Shown: positions 1 to 9,183, counted from the first letter of the stretch. The stretch: DNA of 64,000 nt from Aureivirga sp. CE67 (GCF_015767245.1 NZ_JADOTV010000004.1:153175-217174), one strand, 5' to 3'. Translations and numbers: made by a program. Notes: generated from the letters alone by a model not told the origin.

Positions 1-1
1 T

Positions 2-1108
2 TTCAGTTTTAGTCAATACAAGCCACTATTAGAAGAAGGAAAAGTCTGGATTTATTGTTCAGAAGGTTCAAGTTGGGGATTTGAAGAAGGTTCTGAAAAT
101 ATTTTAACATTTTATGGTAGAAGTATAAAAGTGTTTTTAGAAGGCTTTGAAGAATTAGATGGAGTTACCTATCATAAGCTTTATAGGCAGAAATTCTTTC
201 AAGACAAACTTGAAGTTGATTATGATTTAAGCCAAGAAGAAATAGATGAAGCACTTGCGCAATTACCTATTACCTATGAAAACTTATCAGGAGGTGAAAT
301 TATAGAACTTATGGAAAATGCTGAAGAGCCAGAGCTGATAGGATATCTTAGAGAAGATGTTGCAGAAAAGAAAGTTTATACAAGGGCTTTTGTACAATAT
401 GATAATGAGAGTGAGCAAACATTATCAGAAGAATATGTTCTTTATGATTTTAATATGGAAGCAGGATCTGTTTTTTATCCACTATATTATTGTCCAGATG
501 GAGTAGACGCAATTGAAGGAGGAGGTATTATTGATGACTATGAAACCATTATAGAAGCGAAAAATATCGTAAATATTAATGGTCAAGATTTGATTGAATA
601 TAGTAATATAAATTGTTCGGAAATTTCTGGTGCTTTTGGAGGAGTGAAATTTATAGAAGGAATAGGAAGTACAAATAGTTTATTACCTTCACTTCCTTTT
701 GAATCTTATACATTTCGAAAAGATAATTCAGTTTTGGAAACATTTGGAGAGATATTTACCTGTAATGAAGGAAGGTTGTCTTTGGTTATAGAAAACGGCG
801 AAGCATTTTATAATCCTTCAGGTTTTACTTATGTTAATTATATTCTAAGTACGGAAGATATAGAGTTAGAGCTTGATAATATTGAAGTTTCTCCAATTCC
901 AGCTTCAGATTATGTTCAAGTAAAAGCTTTTCAACAAAATTTATCTTTTGAATTATTTGATATTAATGGAAGAAAATTAAAAGTATTTAGAGAAAAATCG
1001 AATTCGGATTATTCTTTGAATATTTCACATCTTGAAAAAGGAGTTTATTTCTTGAAAATAACGAATGATGATAATACTTCAATTACTAAAAAAATAATGA
1101 AACAATAA
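2..1108 (+). CDS. Secreted T9SS-targeted protein, paralog 1 (5' end outside window)
   Basis: First of three tandem paralogs. The frame is open from base 2 and begins with the end of a signal peptide (FSFSQYKPLLEEGKVW), which aligns with residues 18 onward of the next paralog, so the true start lies upstream of the window. A GTG at 131 is internal and not the start. The last 80 residues or so form a type A T9SS C-terminal sorting domain: SPIPASDYVQV, then FELFDINGRKL, LEKGVYFLKI and a basic end. By family knowledge such proteins cross the outer membrane through the type IX system and are surface-attached or released. The body matches no domain I recognise and the function is unknown. Its 3' 260 bp are about 97% identical to paralog 2. 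Confidence 0.85.
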   Translation, partial: FSFSQYKPLLEEGKVWIYCSEGSSWGFEEGSENILTFYGRSIKVFLEGFEELDGVTYHKLYRQKFFQDKLEVDYDLSQEEIDEALAQLPITYENLSGGEIIELMENAEEPELIGYLREDVAEKKVYTRAFVQYDNESEQTLSEEYVLYDFNMEAGSVFYPLYYCPDGVDAIEGGGIIDDYETIIEAKNIVNINGQDLIEYSNINCSEISGAFGGVKFIEGIGSTNSLLPSLPFESYTFRKDNSVLETFGEIFTCNEGRLSLVIENGEAFYNPSGFTYVNYILSTEDIELELDNIEVSPIPASDYVQVKAFQQNLSFELFDINGRKLKVFREKSNSDYSLNISHLEKGVYFLKITNDDNTSITKKIMKQ

Positions 1109-1115
1109 TAATTCG

Positions 1116-1148
1116 AAAAGAGCTGATCATTTGATTAGCTCTTTTTTT
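1116..1148 (+). terminator. Intrinsic terminator after paralog 1
   Basis: A 14-bp stem (one G-T wobble, 2-base loop) is followed by a T tract. The same hairpin recurs almost unchanged after paralog 2. Confidence 0.85.
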
Positions 1149-1170
1149 AACACTAAAAAAACAAAAAAAT

Positions 1171-2334
1171 ATGAAAAAACAACTACTTTTTGCAATGATG
1201 CTTATGGTATCATTTTTTGGTTTTAGTCAATACAAACCACTATTAGAAGAAGGAAAAGTATGGGTCTATTGTATAAAAGATGTAGATCAGGTGCCTCCAG
1301 CAGATGATTTTGATGGTCCAATATATAATCATTATGGTGAATGTTTTAAAGTCTATGCAGATGGCGTGGAAGAATTAGATGGAGTAGAGTATCGAAAAAT
1401 TTATATGGAGCTTTTTTATCAAGAATCAGTAACTGTAGATTATAATCAGACAGATGAAGAGGTGGAAGAGGCGCTTGCACAATTGCCTGTAACTTATGAA
1501 GATTTGGCTTATTCGGAAGTTATAGAAATAATGGAAAATGCTGAAGATCCAGTATTAATTGGTTATATGAGAGAAGATACTACAGAAAAGAAAGTGTTTT
1601 CAAAAGTATTTATTAAAGATGAAGATGATGCTGTTGTGCTTTCAGAAGAAAATATGATCTATGATTTTAGTTTAAATGAGCAAGATGTTTTTGAATATAA
1701 ATCTTATTGTCAAGACGGAGAATTATCTGTTGATATGTCTGAGTTAATTGGGATTACTGAAGAAAATATTAAACTTATAGATAAATCAACAGTAGAGATT
1801 AATGGAGAAGAATTGATCCATTTTAACGAGTTTAGAACTGAAGAAGGAAATAAGGAATTTTTGAATTCGAAAAATCTAGATATAGAGATTATAGAAAGTA
1901 TAGGAAGTGATAATAATTTAATGCATCCATTTTCTTTCGATTTTTCATTTGTCAGATTAAATACACAGGAAAATGGGTTTGAAAGATGTAATTTTGGAAA
2001 ACTTATGTTCGTTTCAAAAGACGATGAGGTGATTTATAATCCATCAGAATTTGATTATAATAATTTAATTTTAAGTACAGAAGATGTGCAGTTAGAATTA
2101 GAAAGTATTGAAGTTTCTCCAATTCCAGCTTCAGATTATGTTCAAGTAAAAGCTTTTCAACAAAATTTATCTTTTGAATTATTTGATATCAACGGAAGAA
2201 AATTAAAAGTATTTAGCGAAAATTCGAATTCGGATTATTCTCTAAACATTTCACATCTTGAAAAAGGAGTTTATTTCTTGAAAATAACGAATGATGATAA
2301 TACTTCAATTACTAAAAAAATAATGAAACAATAA
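1171..2334 (+). CDS. Secreted T9SS-targeted protein, paralog 2
   Basis: 387 aa. Residues 1-19 are a signal peptide ending FGFSQ. The body begins with YKPLLEEGKVWVYC, conserved in all three paralogs, and shares further blocks such as LPVTYEDL and IMENAED. The C-terminus is a type A T9SS sorting domain. The body is acidic, with several conserved Cys. A terminator separates it from paralog 1, so each copy is probably its own transcription unit. It arose by tandem duplication, and the sorting domain plus terminator look recently homogenised with paralog 1. Function unknown. Confidence 0.85.
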   Translation: MKKQLLFAMMLMVSFFGFSQYKPLLEEGKVWVYCIKDVDQVPPADDFDGPIYNHYGECFKVYADGVEELDGVEYRKIYMELFYQESVTVDYNQTDEEVEEALAQLPVTYEDLAYSEVIEIMENAEDPVLIGYMREDTTEKKVFSKVFIKDEDDAVVLSEENMIYDFSLNEQDVFEYKSYCQDGELSVDMSELIGITEENIKLIDKSTVEINGEELIHFNEFRTEEGNKEFLNSKNLDIEIIESIGSDNNLMHPFSFDFSFVRLNTQENGFERCNFGKLMFVSKDDEVIYNPSEFDYNNLILSTEDVQLELESIEVSPIPASDYVQVKAFQQNLSFELFDINGRKLKVFSENSNSDYSLNISHLEKGVYFLKITNDDNTSITKKIMKQ

Positions 2335-2341
2335 TAATTCG

Positions 2342-2375
2342 AAAAGAGCTGATCATTTGATTAGCTCTTTTTTTT
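2342..2375 (+). terminator. Intrinsic terminator after paralog 2
   Basis: Same 14-bp hairpin and T tract as the terminator at 1116. It ends only about 14 bases before the start of paralog 3. Confidence 0.85.
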
Positions 2376-2388
2376 GATAAAAAATAAT

Positions 2389-3561
2389 ATGAAAAAACTA
2401 GTGCTTTTTATTTCGATATTTATGCTGTCTTATTTTAGTTATGGCCAATATAAACCATTACTAGAAGAAGATAAAGTCTGGGTATATTGTGAAGAAAGAT
2501 TGGATGTTTATTATTCAGGTGAAGGTACGGAACCACATAAATCTTTTTACGGTAAATGTTTTAAAATATATTTGGATGGAAAGGTGGAATTGGATGGAAA
2601 TGAATATTATCAAGTGTTTATGCAAGTTTTTTATGAAGAAGGTGTTTATATAGATTATAATCTTTCAGAAGAAGAAATTGCAGCAGGGTTGGCACAATTA
2701 CCTGTGACTTATGAAGATTTAGAAAGCTCGGAGATTTTAGAAATTATGGAAAATGCAGAGGAACCTATCCATATTGGACTTATTCGTGAAGATGTAGAAG
2801 ATAAAAGAGTTTTTTCAAGAGTATATACTAAAGATGAAAATCAGGATACTTTTTTGACTTCAGAACTTTTGATTTATAATTTTAATTTGAATGAATTGGA
2901 GGTTTTTGAAAATAATTTCTATTGTCAAAATGGAGAGCTTTCTGTAGATATGTCTTTTCTAGTAGGTATGGAGTATGATGAGAATTTAAGAGCTGTAAAC
3001 AAAGAAACGATTACTATCAATGGAGAAGAATTAATCCATTTTGAAAAATTTGAAACAGTAGATGGCGTAGAGCTTTTGAATTCTAAAGGAGAAAATATTT
3101 CCTTTATTGAAGGATTTGGTAGTGATAATAATTTACTGCATCCATTTTCATATGAATTTTTTTATTTGAGTAAGGATACAGAAAACGAATCTCGAAGAAA
3201 TGAAAGTGAGAGATGTAATTTTGGAAAGTTAATGTTTGTTTCAGAAAGCGGAGAAGTTGTTTATAATCCATCAGAATTTGCACATAATAACTATATTCTA
3301 AATATAGAAAATCAAGAAGTGTTTTTGAAAAATATTGAAATTTATCCAATTCCAACTTCTGATTATCTACGAATAAAAGCAGTGCAACAAAACTTATCTT
3401 TCGAATTATTTGACACCAACGGAAGAAAATTAAAACTATTTAGCGAAAAATCAAATTCGGATTATTCTTTAAATATCTCACATCTTGAAAAAGGAGTTTA
3501 TTTCTTAAAAATCACAAATGAAAATAATATTTCCATAACTAAGAAAGTAATGAAGCAGTAA
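2389..3561 (+). CDS. Secreted T9SS-targeted protein, paralog 3
   Basis: 390 aa from the ATG at 2389. The frame also has a TTG at 2374, but that lies in the upstream terminator T tract and would put extra residues before an otherwise normal signal peptide. The layout matches paralogs 1 and 2: signal peptide ending SYGQ, the YKPLLEEDKVWVYC block, an unknown acidic body and a T9SS type A sorting domain (YPIPTSDYL, FELFDTNGRKL). Its sorting domain is more diverged at DNA level than those of the first two copies, so it escaped the recent homogenisation. Function unknown. Confidence 0.82.
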   Translation: MKKLVLFISIFMLSYFSYGQYKPLLEEDKVWVYCEERLDVYYSGEGTEPHKSFYGKCFKIYLDGKVELDGNEYYQVFMQVFYEEGVYIDYNLSEEEIAAGLAQLPVTYEDLESSEILEIMENAEEPIHIGLIREDVEDKRVFSRVYTKDENQDTFLTSELLIYNFNLNELEVFENNFYCQNGELSVDMSFLVGMEYDENLRAVNKETITINGEELIHFEKFETVDGVELLNSKGENISFIEGFGSDNNLLHPFSYEFFYLSKDTENESRRNESERCNFGKLMFVSESGEVVYNPSEFAHNNYILNIENQEVFLKNIEIYPIPTSDYLRIKAVQQNLSFELFDTNGRKLKLFSEKSNSDYSLNISHLEKGVYFLKITNENNISITKKVMKQ

Positions 3562-3900
3562 AACAGATTTGTGAATTTTCTACAAAATCGAAGATTTTCA
3601 AAAGTCTTTCATAATGAGTATAGTATTTTAATTACGTTAATAAATTCCGAATCCTTGTAGGAATTTTAGTAATTAAAATACGGTTTTTTGACCTTGTTGT
3701 CAAAAAAACACCTTTTATGAAAGTGTCCTTTTTTGGTTCGTTTTTTGGACAAGCAAAAAATGAACAAGAACGTGAATCTGATTTGAAAATTGGCTGTGTT
3801 TTCGAAAATTTAATTAGAATTTGATAATCCTGCTCTTGAGAGGATTTAGTGATGTATTTAATATACAACGCAATATTTTTAGAAGTTTAAAAGATGTATT
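3562..3900. other. Intergenic region with hairpin and a short ORF relic
   Basis: A strong hairpin lies at 3623-3681 (perfect 13-bp outer arms GTATTTTAATTAC / GTAATTAAAATAC plus inner AATTCC/GGAATT pairing), followed by a short T run, so it can terminate paralog 3. At 3717-3824 on the plus strand an ATG-started 35-codon frame contains FFGSFFGQAKNEQ. It has no recognisable ribosome-binding site and may be a relic. I see no convincing gene here, and the 78-codon frame on the minus strand looks spurious. Confidence 0.5.
3623..3690 (+). terminator. Probable terminator hairpin after paralog 3
   Basis: Imperfect inverted repeat with perfect 13-bp outer arms (3623-3635 and 3669-3681), followed by GGTTTTTTG on the plus strand. 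Confidence 0.55.
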
Positions 3901-5775
3901 TTAATTAATCTCATTATAACAATAAACTCTAACACCGCCTTTCCAGGTTTCTAAAACTTTAATATCTCGCATATTCTGATATGGATTTGTTATTTCTAAA
4001 GGATTTTGTTCTAAAATCACATAATCAGCAAACTTTCCATTTTCTAAAGAACCAACCCAATGATCAGCATGACATTGCCAAGCAGCATCGATAGTAACAG
4101 CTCGTAGAGCACATTCTGGAGAAATTCTTTCTTTTGGATTTAAAACATTGCTTTCAGAAATCTGTGGAGAATTCGGACTTGCTTCCATAATTCTTGTAAT
4201 CGCTTGTTCCATTAATCGTAAACCTCCGATTGGAGTTACGCCAAAATCACTATGAAGTGAGATTTTTAGAAAATAATTCAAAGCGGAACGACATAAATCT
4301 AAAGTTTCCGCTTTTTCTTTAAAAATAGCATTTCTAAAAACAAATCCCCAGTAGCCAACATGTCCAATTAGAAAACTTGGAGAAAGATTTAAAGCGTGCA
4401 TTCTCTGTAATTGATTTTGATTTAAGAGAGAACAATGTTCGATTCTATTTCGAAAATCTTCTGGATTTTTATCCACTAGAGCGAATTCATAAGCGTCAAT
4501 TGTTTGTTTTAAAGCTTTATTTCCGTTTGCATGAATCATCATAGACCAGTTTTGATCCAAACAACTTTTGACTATCTGATGAAATGTAGGAACATCAAAA
4601 TTAAACTTTCCGAAATTATTTTCTGGTTCACAACAAAAAGTTTCGGATTGAAACCCAGTTAACCCTTGATTTGCTCCATCAGAGATTAGTTTAATATTCG
4701 CAATATAACCATCGTAATAATTTGTAATAGGTTCAAATTCTCCCATTTTCTCAATGTCTTCAAGCGTAAAACAGACTTTAGCTCCACCAAAACGAACAGG
4801 GATTTCATTTTTTTCTAAATAATCACTTAAAAACAAAACAGAAATATCCTGTAAAGCTGCATCGTATAAAAATGTAACTCCTTTTCGTGCTGCTTCTTCA
4901 AAAGTTTTGGAAACATATTTTGAAACATTTTCAGCAGCGAATAATACTTGACTTTCAGGAATTGCTGGAATTAACCATTTCATTTGTTCAGGTTCTTGAA
5001 GCAAACCATTTGATTTTTCTTCAAATACTTCGTAATTAGGATAGTTTGTTTTAAAATCTTCATTAACACTATTTGCATTGTAAACATTTTTTAATCCCAA
5101 AGTATTTAAATAAATAGTATGCATGGAAGCTGCGATTAGTGCAATTGGGATTTCAGAATCAATCTCGTCAAGTCGGTGATGATTAAAAGATTCTAATTTT
5201 GTCAAACTTCCTGGAGTTTGTATCACTTGAAAAGGCATCAAAGACGGGTCTACTTCTTTTCCTAAAAACCATAATTGTTTTTCATCAGAATCTATTTTCT
5301 CGATATTTTTAATTTCTTCTTGAATAGTTTCTTTTAAATATTCAAAATCATATTTCGGAATGAGTCTTTGATTTTGAATCCTAGAAAGGTTTTTCCATGT
5401 TCCTAAAAAAGCACTTGGAATGATGTGCATATGCGGTTCTACAAAACCAGGTAAAATAGTTTGCTTTTCTTTTAATTCGATGATTTTAAAACTGAAATTT
5501 TGATTTTTTAAAGTGTTTAAAACAAATTTTTCAGTTCCGCTACAAAAAACTTTTCCTTTATGAAAAGCAATTGCTTCTACTTTTTGTGTCGTTCTATTTA
5601 GGATTGGAATTATTGTAGAATTTTCGCTTTTTGACACATAAACCAAACTAGGTATTTTATGCTCTCTTTTTGGATTAATAATTTCAGCATGGGGCGTTAG
5701 GTTTTCAATCATTTTTTGTGTAATCGGATTATGACATCCGCAATGAATACAATCGTGCGTATTTTCTTTTTTCAT
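3901..5775 (-). CDS. Amidohydrolase family protein (YtcJ-like, Amidohydro_3)
   Basis: 624 aa with no signal peptide. A metal-dependent hydrolase of the amidohydrolase superfamily. The HxH metal motif is visible at residues 115-117 after TILPGFVEP, with later His/Asp ligand candidates in MMIHANGN, RIEHCSLL and LHSDFGVTP, and the C-terminal composite domain typical of these enzymes (FADYVILEQNP). Members hydrolyse amide-like bonds, but the substrate cannot be read from sequence. The N-terminus is odd: a short Cys/His cluster (CIHCGCH, residues 9-15) precedes the family fold and could bind a metal. It lies 21 bp after a beta-propeller lipoprotein gene, so it is likely the last gene of a three-gene minus-strand operon. 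Confidence 0.85.
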   Translation of the reverse strand: MKKENTHDCIHCGCHNPITQKMIENLTPHAEIINPKREHKIPSLVYVSKSENSTIIPILNRTTQKVEAIAFHKGKVFCSGTEKFVLNTLKNQNFSFKIIELKEKQTILPGFVEPHMHIIPSAFLGTWKNLSRIQNQRLIPKYDFEYLKETIQEEIKNIEKIDSDEKQLWFLGKEVDPSLMPFQVIQTPGSLTKLESFNHHRLDEIDSEIPIALIAASMHTIYLNTLGLKNVYNANSVNEDFKTNYPNYEVFEEKSNGLLQEPEQMKWLIPAIPESQVLFAAENVSKYVSKTFEEAARKGVTFLYDAALQDISVLFLSDYLEKNEIPVRFGGAKVCFTLEDIEKMGEFEPITNYYDGYIANIKLISDGANQGLTGFQSETFCCEPENNFGKFNFDVPTFHQIVKSCLDQNWSMMIHANGNKALKQTIDAYEFALVDKNPEDFRNRIEHCSLLNQNQLQRMHALNLSPSFLIGHVGYWGFVFRNAIFKEKAETLDLCRSALNYFLKISLHSDFGVTPIGGLRLMEQAITRIMEASPNSPQISESNVLNPKERISPECALRAVTIDAAWQCHADHWVGSLENGKFADYVILEQNPLEITNPYQNMRDIKVLETWKGGVRVYCYNEIN

Positions 5776-5796
5776 TTTATTAAATTTGTTTAAAAA

Positions 5797-6960
5797 TTAA
5801 TTTGAAAAACCATTAAAACCACCAGAAATCGTATTGATTATAGGTCTATCTTTAAAGCTAGTGTTGGTATCATAAGTCAAACTCCCATTAGTTTCTATTT
5901 TATAACTATCAATTCTTTCATTCAAAGGATCAATTACATACAGATAATGATCGGTAACAACTAAATCAAGAAAAATATAATATCGAATTGTGTCTTCTCC
6001 TTGTATAACAGTGTTTCTCGAAGGTGGGGGAGTCGATTCTGTAACTAGCGGGACTTCTTGTGTGAAGTTTTGAATATTAAATTTAAAAATTTTCCCTTCT
6101 GGAGTATTACTCCCATAGAGATAGTTTTTGAGTCGATCTGTTTTAAACCAACAAAGTCCTCGAACTTCAGTATTTTCTTCAGATAATAATATAAGTTTAT
6201 TGTTTTCATTAATTCTGTAAATACCAACACTTCCAAGCCTAGCTCTTGTGATTGCTACTACATCTTCTGTGATAAAAATAGATCCAAAAGGACGAAGTGC
6301 ATCATTTTCTTCAATAGAGGTGAATTCTCCGTTTTCATCTAAACTTATAATATATGCTTTGTCAGAAAGTGTTGTCACAATAAGTTTTGTAGCAGAATCA
6401 TTTATAGAAACATTTACATAACCAATTGCAGAACTATCAAATTGGTGTTTTGCATTCGGAATTGGAGTTAATCCTCCATTTTCATCTATTTTAAAACCTT
6501 GTAAGCCACCGAAAAGATGTAGGATATAAACTACGTTTTTAGCACTTGCAATAGAGTTTGGATATTCGAAATCGGTATTTTGTTTTGTTATGAATTCTAA
6601 TTTGTCGGGATGAATTTTAAAAACAGAAAAAGAAGAATCGAAATTATTTACATTTAATACGAATTTATTATTTTGAGCGAAATTTACAGAGCCTTGCGAA
6701 CCATTTGGATCTGCGGTTACCCCAAATTCTCTAAACGGATCCAAATTTCCTCCACTTCCTTTTGTACCGTAGCTACCAACAATTTCTAATTTTGAATTCA
6801 GGTTTCTATTAAAATAAATAAGTTGATTTTCATCGTTTAAATTATTTAGCATAAAAAAAGCGTCTGAAACGGTTTCATTATTCGTGTGGTTATCATCATC
6901 TGAAGAACAGGAAATATTTAAAAAAAAAATTAGTAGAAATAGATAGCAAGGTTTTCTCAT
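5797..6960 (-). CDS. Beta-propeller surface lipoprotein (paralog of the next gene upstream)
   Basis: 387 aa. A lipoprotein signal peptide ends in NISC (Cys18) and is followed by SSDDD, which resembles the Bacteroidota lipoprotein export signal for surface display. The rest looks like a seven-bladed propeller of the lactonase/YncE type, with repeated phrases such as NNKFVLNVNN, VYILHLFGGLQGF and LYVIDPLNERIDSY. It is clearly paralogous to 6973-8157 over its full length and lies 12 bp downstream of it, so the two are co-transcribed with the amidohydrolase that follows. Ligand unknown. Confidence 0.8.
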   Translation of the reverse strand: MRKPCYLFLLIFFLNISCSSDDDNHTNNETVSDAFFMLNNLNDENQLIYFNRNLNSKLEIVGSYGTKGSGGNLDPFREFGVTADPNGSQGSVNFAQNNKFVLNVNNFDSSFSVFKIHPDKLEFITKQNTDFEYPNSIASAKNVVYILHLFGGLQGFKIDENGGLTPIPNAKHQFDSSAIGYVNVSINDSATKLIVTTLSDKAYIISLDENGEFTSIEENDALRPFGSIFITEDVVAITRARLGSVGIYRINENNKLILLSEENTEVRGLCWFKTDRLKNYLYGSNTPEGKIFKFNIQNFTQEVPLVTESTPPPSRNTVIQGEDTIRYYIFLDLVVTDHYLYVIDPLNERIDSYKIETNGSLTYDTNTSFKDRPIINTISGGFNGFSN

Positions 6961-6972
6961 AATTTTAAAATT

Positions 6973-8157
6973 TTAATACTCTGAAAATCCATTAAATCCT
7001 CCTGAAATCGTATTTACAATTGGCCAATCACTATAGCCTTTATTTTCGTCTAAAGTCAATGTTCCGTCTCCATGAACAATGTAAGCGTCAATTCTTTCAT
7101 TTAAAGGATCGATAGCATAAATGCATTCCTTAGAATAAACTAAATCTAGATATAAATAGGGTAAGGTGAAATCTCCTTGCGTCACAGAATTTCTCGATGG
7201 AGGAGGAGTAGATTTATAAACTTGTGGAAGTTCATTTTGAAAATTACTTAAATCATAACTATAAACGGCTCCTTGCGGAGTATTTGTTACATATGCAAAA
7301 CGTTTGTCGTCACTAACACGAAGCCAACAATGACCTCCAGAACCTGAAAGATTTTCACTAAATAAAACTAATTCATTTTCTGAGTTGATATTATAAATTC
7401 TAACACTTCCTTCAAAACCATTAGAAATAGCAATGTTTTGATCATCAATAAATGCTGAGCCATATGGCCCGATGTTTTCATCGTAACTTGTTTCGGTAAT
7501 GGAAGAAAAACCACCAAATTCATCTAATTGAATTACAAAAGCTTTGTTTCTAACAGAAGTTACTACTAAAGTTGATGCAGAAAAATTAATAGAAACATTT
7601 ACAAAAGGAGTTAGACTACTATCAAATTGATGATTTGCATTTCCGATAGGAGAAACTTTACCTTCCTCATTTAATCGAAAACCTTGTAATCCGCCATCTA
7701 GATGTAAAACATAGACAAAACCATTTCTAGTAGCCATTGCATTTGGATAATCAAAATTTGTAAATTGTTTATCTACAAATTCTAATTTATCAGGAAGAAT
7801 TTTCATTACAGAAAAAGAAGGATCGTTATTATTTACATTTAAAACAAACTTTTTGTCTTCTGTGAATGCTACAGCATCTTGAGAAGTATTTGGATCCGAA
7901 ACATTTCCAAATCCAGAAACAAGAAAAAGATTTTCTCCTTTTCCAGTAGTCGGATAGCTCCCGATCATTTTTAAAGCATCGTTATTGTCTTTTCTGAGAT
8001 AAATTAATTGGTTTCCAGCGTTGAGGTTGTTTAAAACAAAGAAGGCGCTTGAAATTTTTTCGTTATCAGGTGGGGTGTCACAACAGTCATCATCATTATT
8101 ACAAGCAAGAAGTGTAAAAATAATTAATAAGTATAAAAATGAGTTTTTTGGTTTCAT
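6973..8157 (-). CDS. Beta-propeller surface lipoprotein, first gene of operon
   Basis: 394 aa. The lipobox ends LLAC (Cys19), followed by NNDDDCC, an acidic stretch suggesting export to the cell surface. Propeller-like blades share wording with the downstream paralog (AIDPLNERIDAY, FVLNVNNNDPSFSV, STPPPSRN). It is the first gene of the operon that ends with the amidohydrolase. I see no exact TAnnTTTG box upstream. A plausible reading is that two surface binding proteins supply or sense a substrate handled by the hydrolase, but that is inference. Confidence 0.8.
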   Translation of the reverse strand: MKPKNSFLYLLIIFTLLACNNDDDCCDTPPDNEKISSAFFVLNNLNAGNQLIYLRKDNNDALKMIGSYPTTGKGENLFLVSGFGNVSDPNTSQDAVAFTEDKKFVLNVNNNDPSFSVMKILPDKLEFVDKQFTNFDYPNAMATRNGFVYVLHLDGGLQGFRLNEEGKVSPIGNANHQFDSSLTPFVNVSINFSASTLVVTSVRNKAFVIQLDEFGGFSSITETSYDENIGPYGSAFIDDQNIAISNGFEGSVRIYNINSENELVLFSENLSGSGGHCWLRVSDDKRFAYVTNTPQGAVYSYDLSNFQNELPQVYKSTPPPSRNSVTQGDFTLPYLYLDLVYSKECIYAIDPLNERIDAYIVHGDGTLTLDENKGYSDWPIVNTISGGFNGFSEY

Positions 8158-8280
8158 TTCAAAATAATTTAATTTTTCACTTATATTAAATTACAATTAT
8201 TTTGTTGAATATTAAATAGTTGTGTGATTTGTCTTAATAAATTATTACATTTAGGGGAAAAATTAAAAAAACGACAAATA

Positions 8281-8679
8281 ATGGAAGAAAATTCAAATGT
8301 AAAAAAAGAAATTGCTTATGAAAATGCTGAATTCAAGCCTTGGGGAATCGATTTAAAACAATATACAATGTTTATGCATTTAGCTCTTTTAACAGGGCTT
8401 GTAATTCCTTTTGGAGGTTACATTCTACCTTTAGTAATGTGGCTAACAAATAAAGAAGGAGATGCAATCATTGATGAGCATGGAAAAAACATTGCAAATT
8501 TTATGATAAGTATGGTTATCTATGGCTTTGTAGGTTTTATGTTGAGCATTGTATTTATAGGTATCTTCTTGTTGATGGCACTTGGGATTATTGCAATTGT
8601 TTTACCAATTATCGGAGCTGTAAGAGCTTCAGAAGGAAAGGTTTATAAATATCCTTTAACAATTCAGTTTTTAAAATAA
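8281..8679 (+). CDS. DUF4870 domain membrane protein
   Basis: 132 aa starting at ATG 8281. The frame also contains a TTG at 8224, which would add residues with no family match. Three hydrophobic segments (about residues 30-52, 72-95 and 97-115) and the phrases GGYILPLVMWLTNKEGDAIIDEHGKN and IVLPIIGAVRASEGKVYKYPLTIQFLK are typical of DUF4870. Function unknown in the family. A second DUF4870-like domain, fused to an XRE HTH, lies at 19732-20295. A terminator follows. Confidence 0.85.
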   Translation: MEENSNVKKEIAYENAEFKPWGIDLKQYTMFMHLALLTGLVIPFGGYILPLVMWLTNKEGDAIIDEHGKNIANFMISMVIYGFVGFMLSIVFIGIFLLMALGIIAIVLPIIGAVRASEGKVYKYPLTIQFLK

Positions 8680-8733
8680 AGATATTTGTTAAGAAAGAAT
8701 CCTTAATATTCTGTACTAAATACAGGACGTACA

Positions 8734-8766
8734 AAAAATCCTTAAAATTAAATTTTAGGGATTTTT
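8734..8766 (+). terminator. Intrinsic terminator after DUF4870 gene
   Basis: Hairpin with a 15-bp stem (AAAAATCC plus TTAAAAT pairing with ATTTTA plus GGGATTTTT, one wobble) followed by T-rich sequence. Confidence 0.7.
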
Positions 8767-8793
8767 GTTTTTATAAAGCGTTTTAAATAGACT

Positions 8794-8818
8794 CAAAAAA
8801 AACACTTTACAAAAGTGG
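8794..8818 (-). terminator. Terminator of the tRNA-Met array
   Basis: On the minus strand, stem CACTTT/AAAGTG is followed by a run of T. It lies about 40 bases beyond the last tRNA. Confidence 0.65.
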
Positions 8819-8856
8819 TTATAAAAAGAAATCTGATAAAATAGTTGAAAAGAAAG

Positions 8857-8930
8857 TGGCGAGAACGAGATTTGAACTCGTGACCTCCGGGTTATGAATC
8901 CGACGCTCTAACCAACTGAGCTACCTCGCC
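8857..8930 (-). tRNA. tRNA-Met (CAT), copy 4 in transcription order
   Basis: 74 nt. Cloverleaf: 7-bp acceptor stem GGCGAGG/TCTCGCC, D arm GCTC/GAGC, anticodon loop TTCATAA with CAT, T arm ACGAG-TTCAAAT-CTCGT, discriminator A. CCA is not encoded. A CAT anticodon could also mark tRNA-Ile2 (lysidine-modified) or initiator tRNA. The G-C first acceptor pair argues against initiator, and elongator Met is the likeliest reading. Base 31-39 of the anticodon stem reads as an A-C mismatch. Confidence 0.9.
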
Positions 8931-8967
8931 GTTTAAGATGTAAATATTTGTTCTATGAACATTGTTG

Positions 8968-9041
8968 TGGCGAGAACGAGATTTGAACTCGTGACCTCCG
9001 GGTTATGAATCCGACGCTCTAACCAACTGAGCTACCTCGCC
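8968..9041 (-). tRNA. tRNA-Met (CAT), copy 3
   Basis: Identical in all 74 bases to the other three copies, 37 bp from the next copy. No encoded CCA. Confidence 0.9.
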
Positions 9042-9075
9042 ATATTAAGATGAATATATTTTTTTGAAAATGTTG

Positions 9076-9149
9076 TGGCGAGAACGAGATTTGAACTCGT
9101 GACCTCCGGGTTATGAATCCGACGCTCTAACCAACTGAGCTACCTCGCC
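9076..9149 (-). tRNA. tRNA-Met (CAT), copy 2
   Basis: Identical to the other copies. The spacers between copies (34-37 bp) are AT-rich and differ from one another. Confidence 0.9.
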
Positions 9150-9183
9150 ATTTAAAAAAAAATATTATTTTTGAGAACTTTTG

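Noticed and set aside
131..1108. GTG start at 131 for the first gene
   Set aside because: The frame is open to the window edge and its upstream residues match the signal-peptide end and conserved block of paralogs 2 and 3, so 131 is internal.
3632..3868. 78-codon minus-strand frame in the gap after paralog 3
   Set aside because: No signal, no family match and composition driven by the hairpin and AT-rich DNA; likely not a gene.
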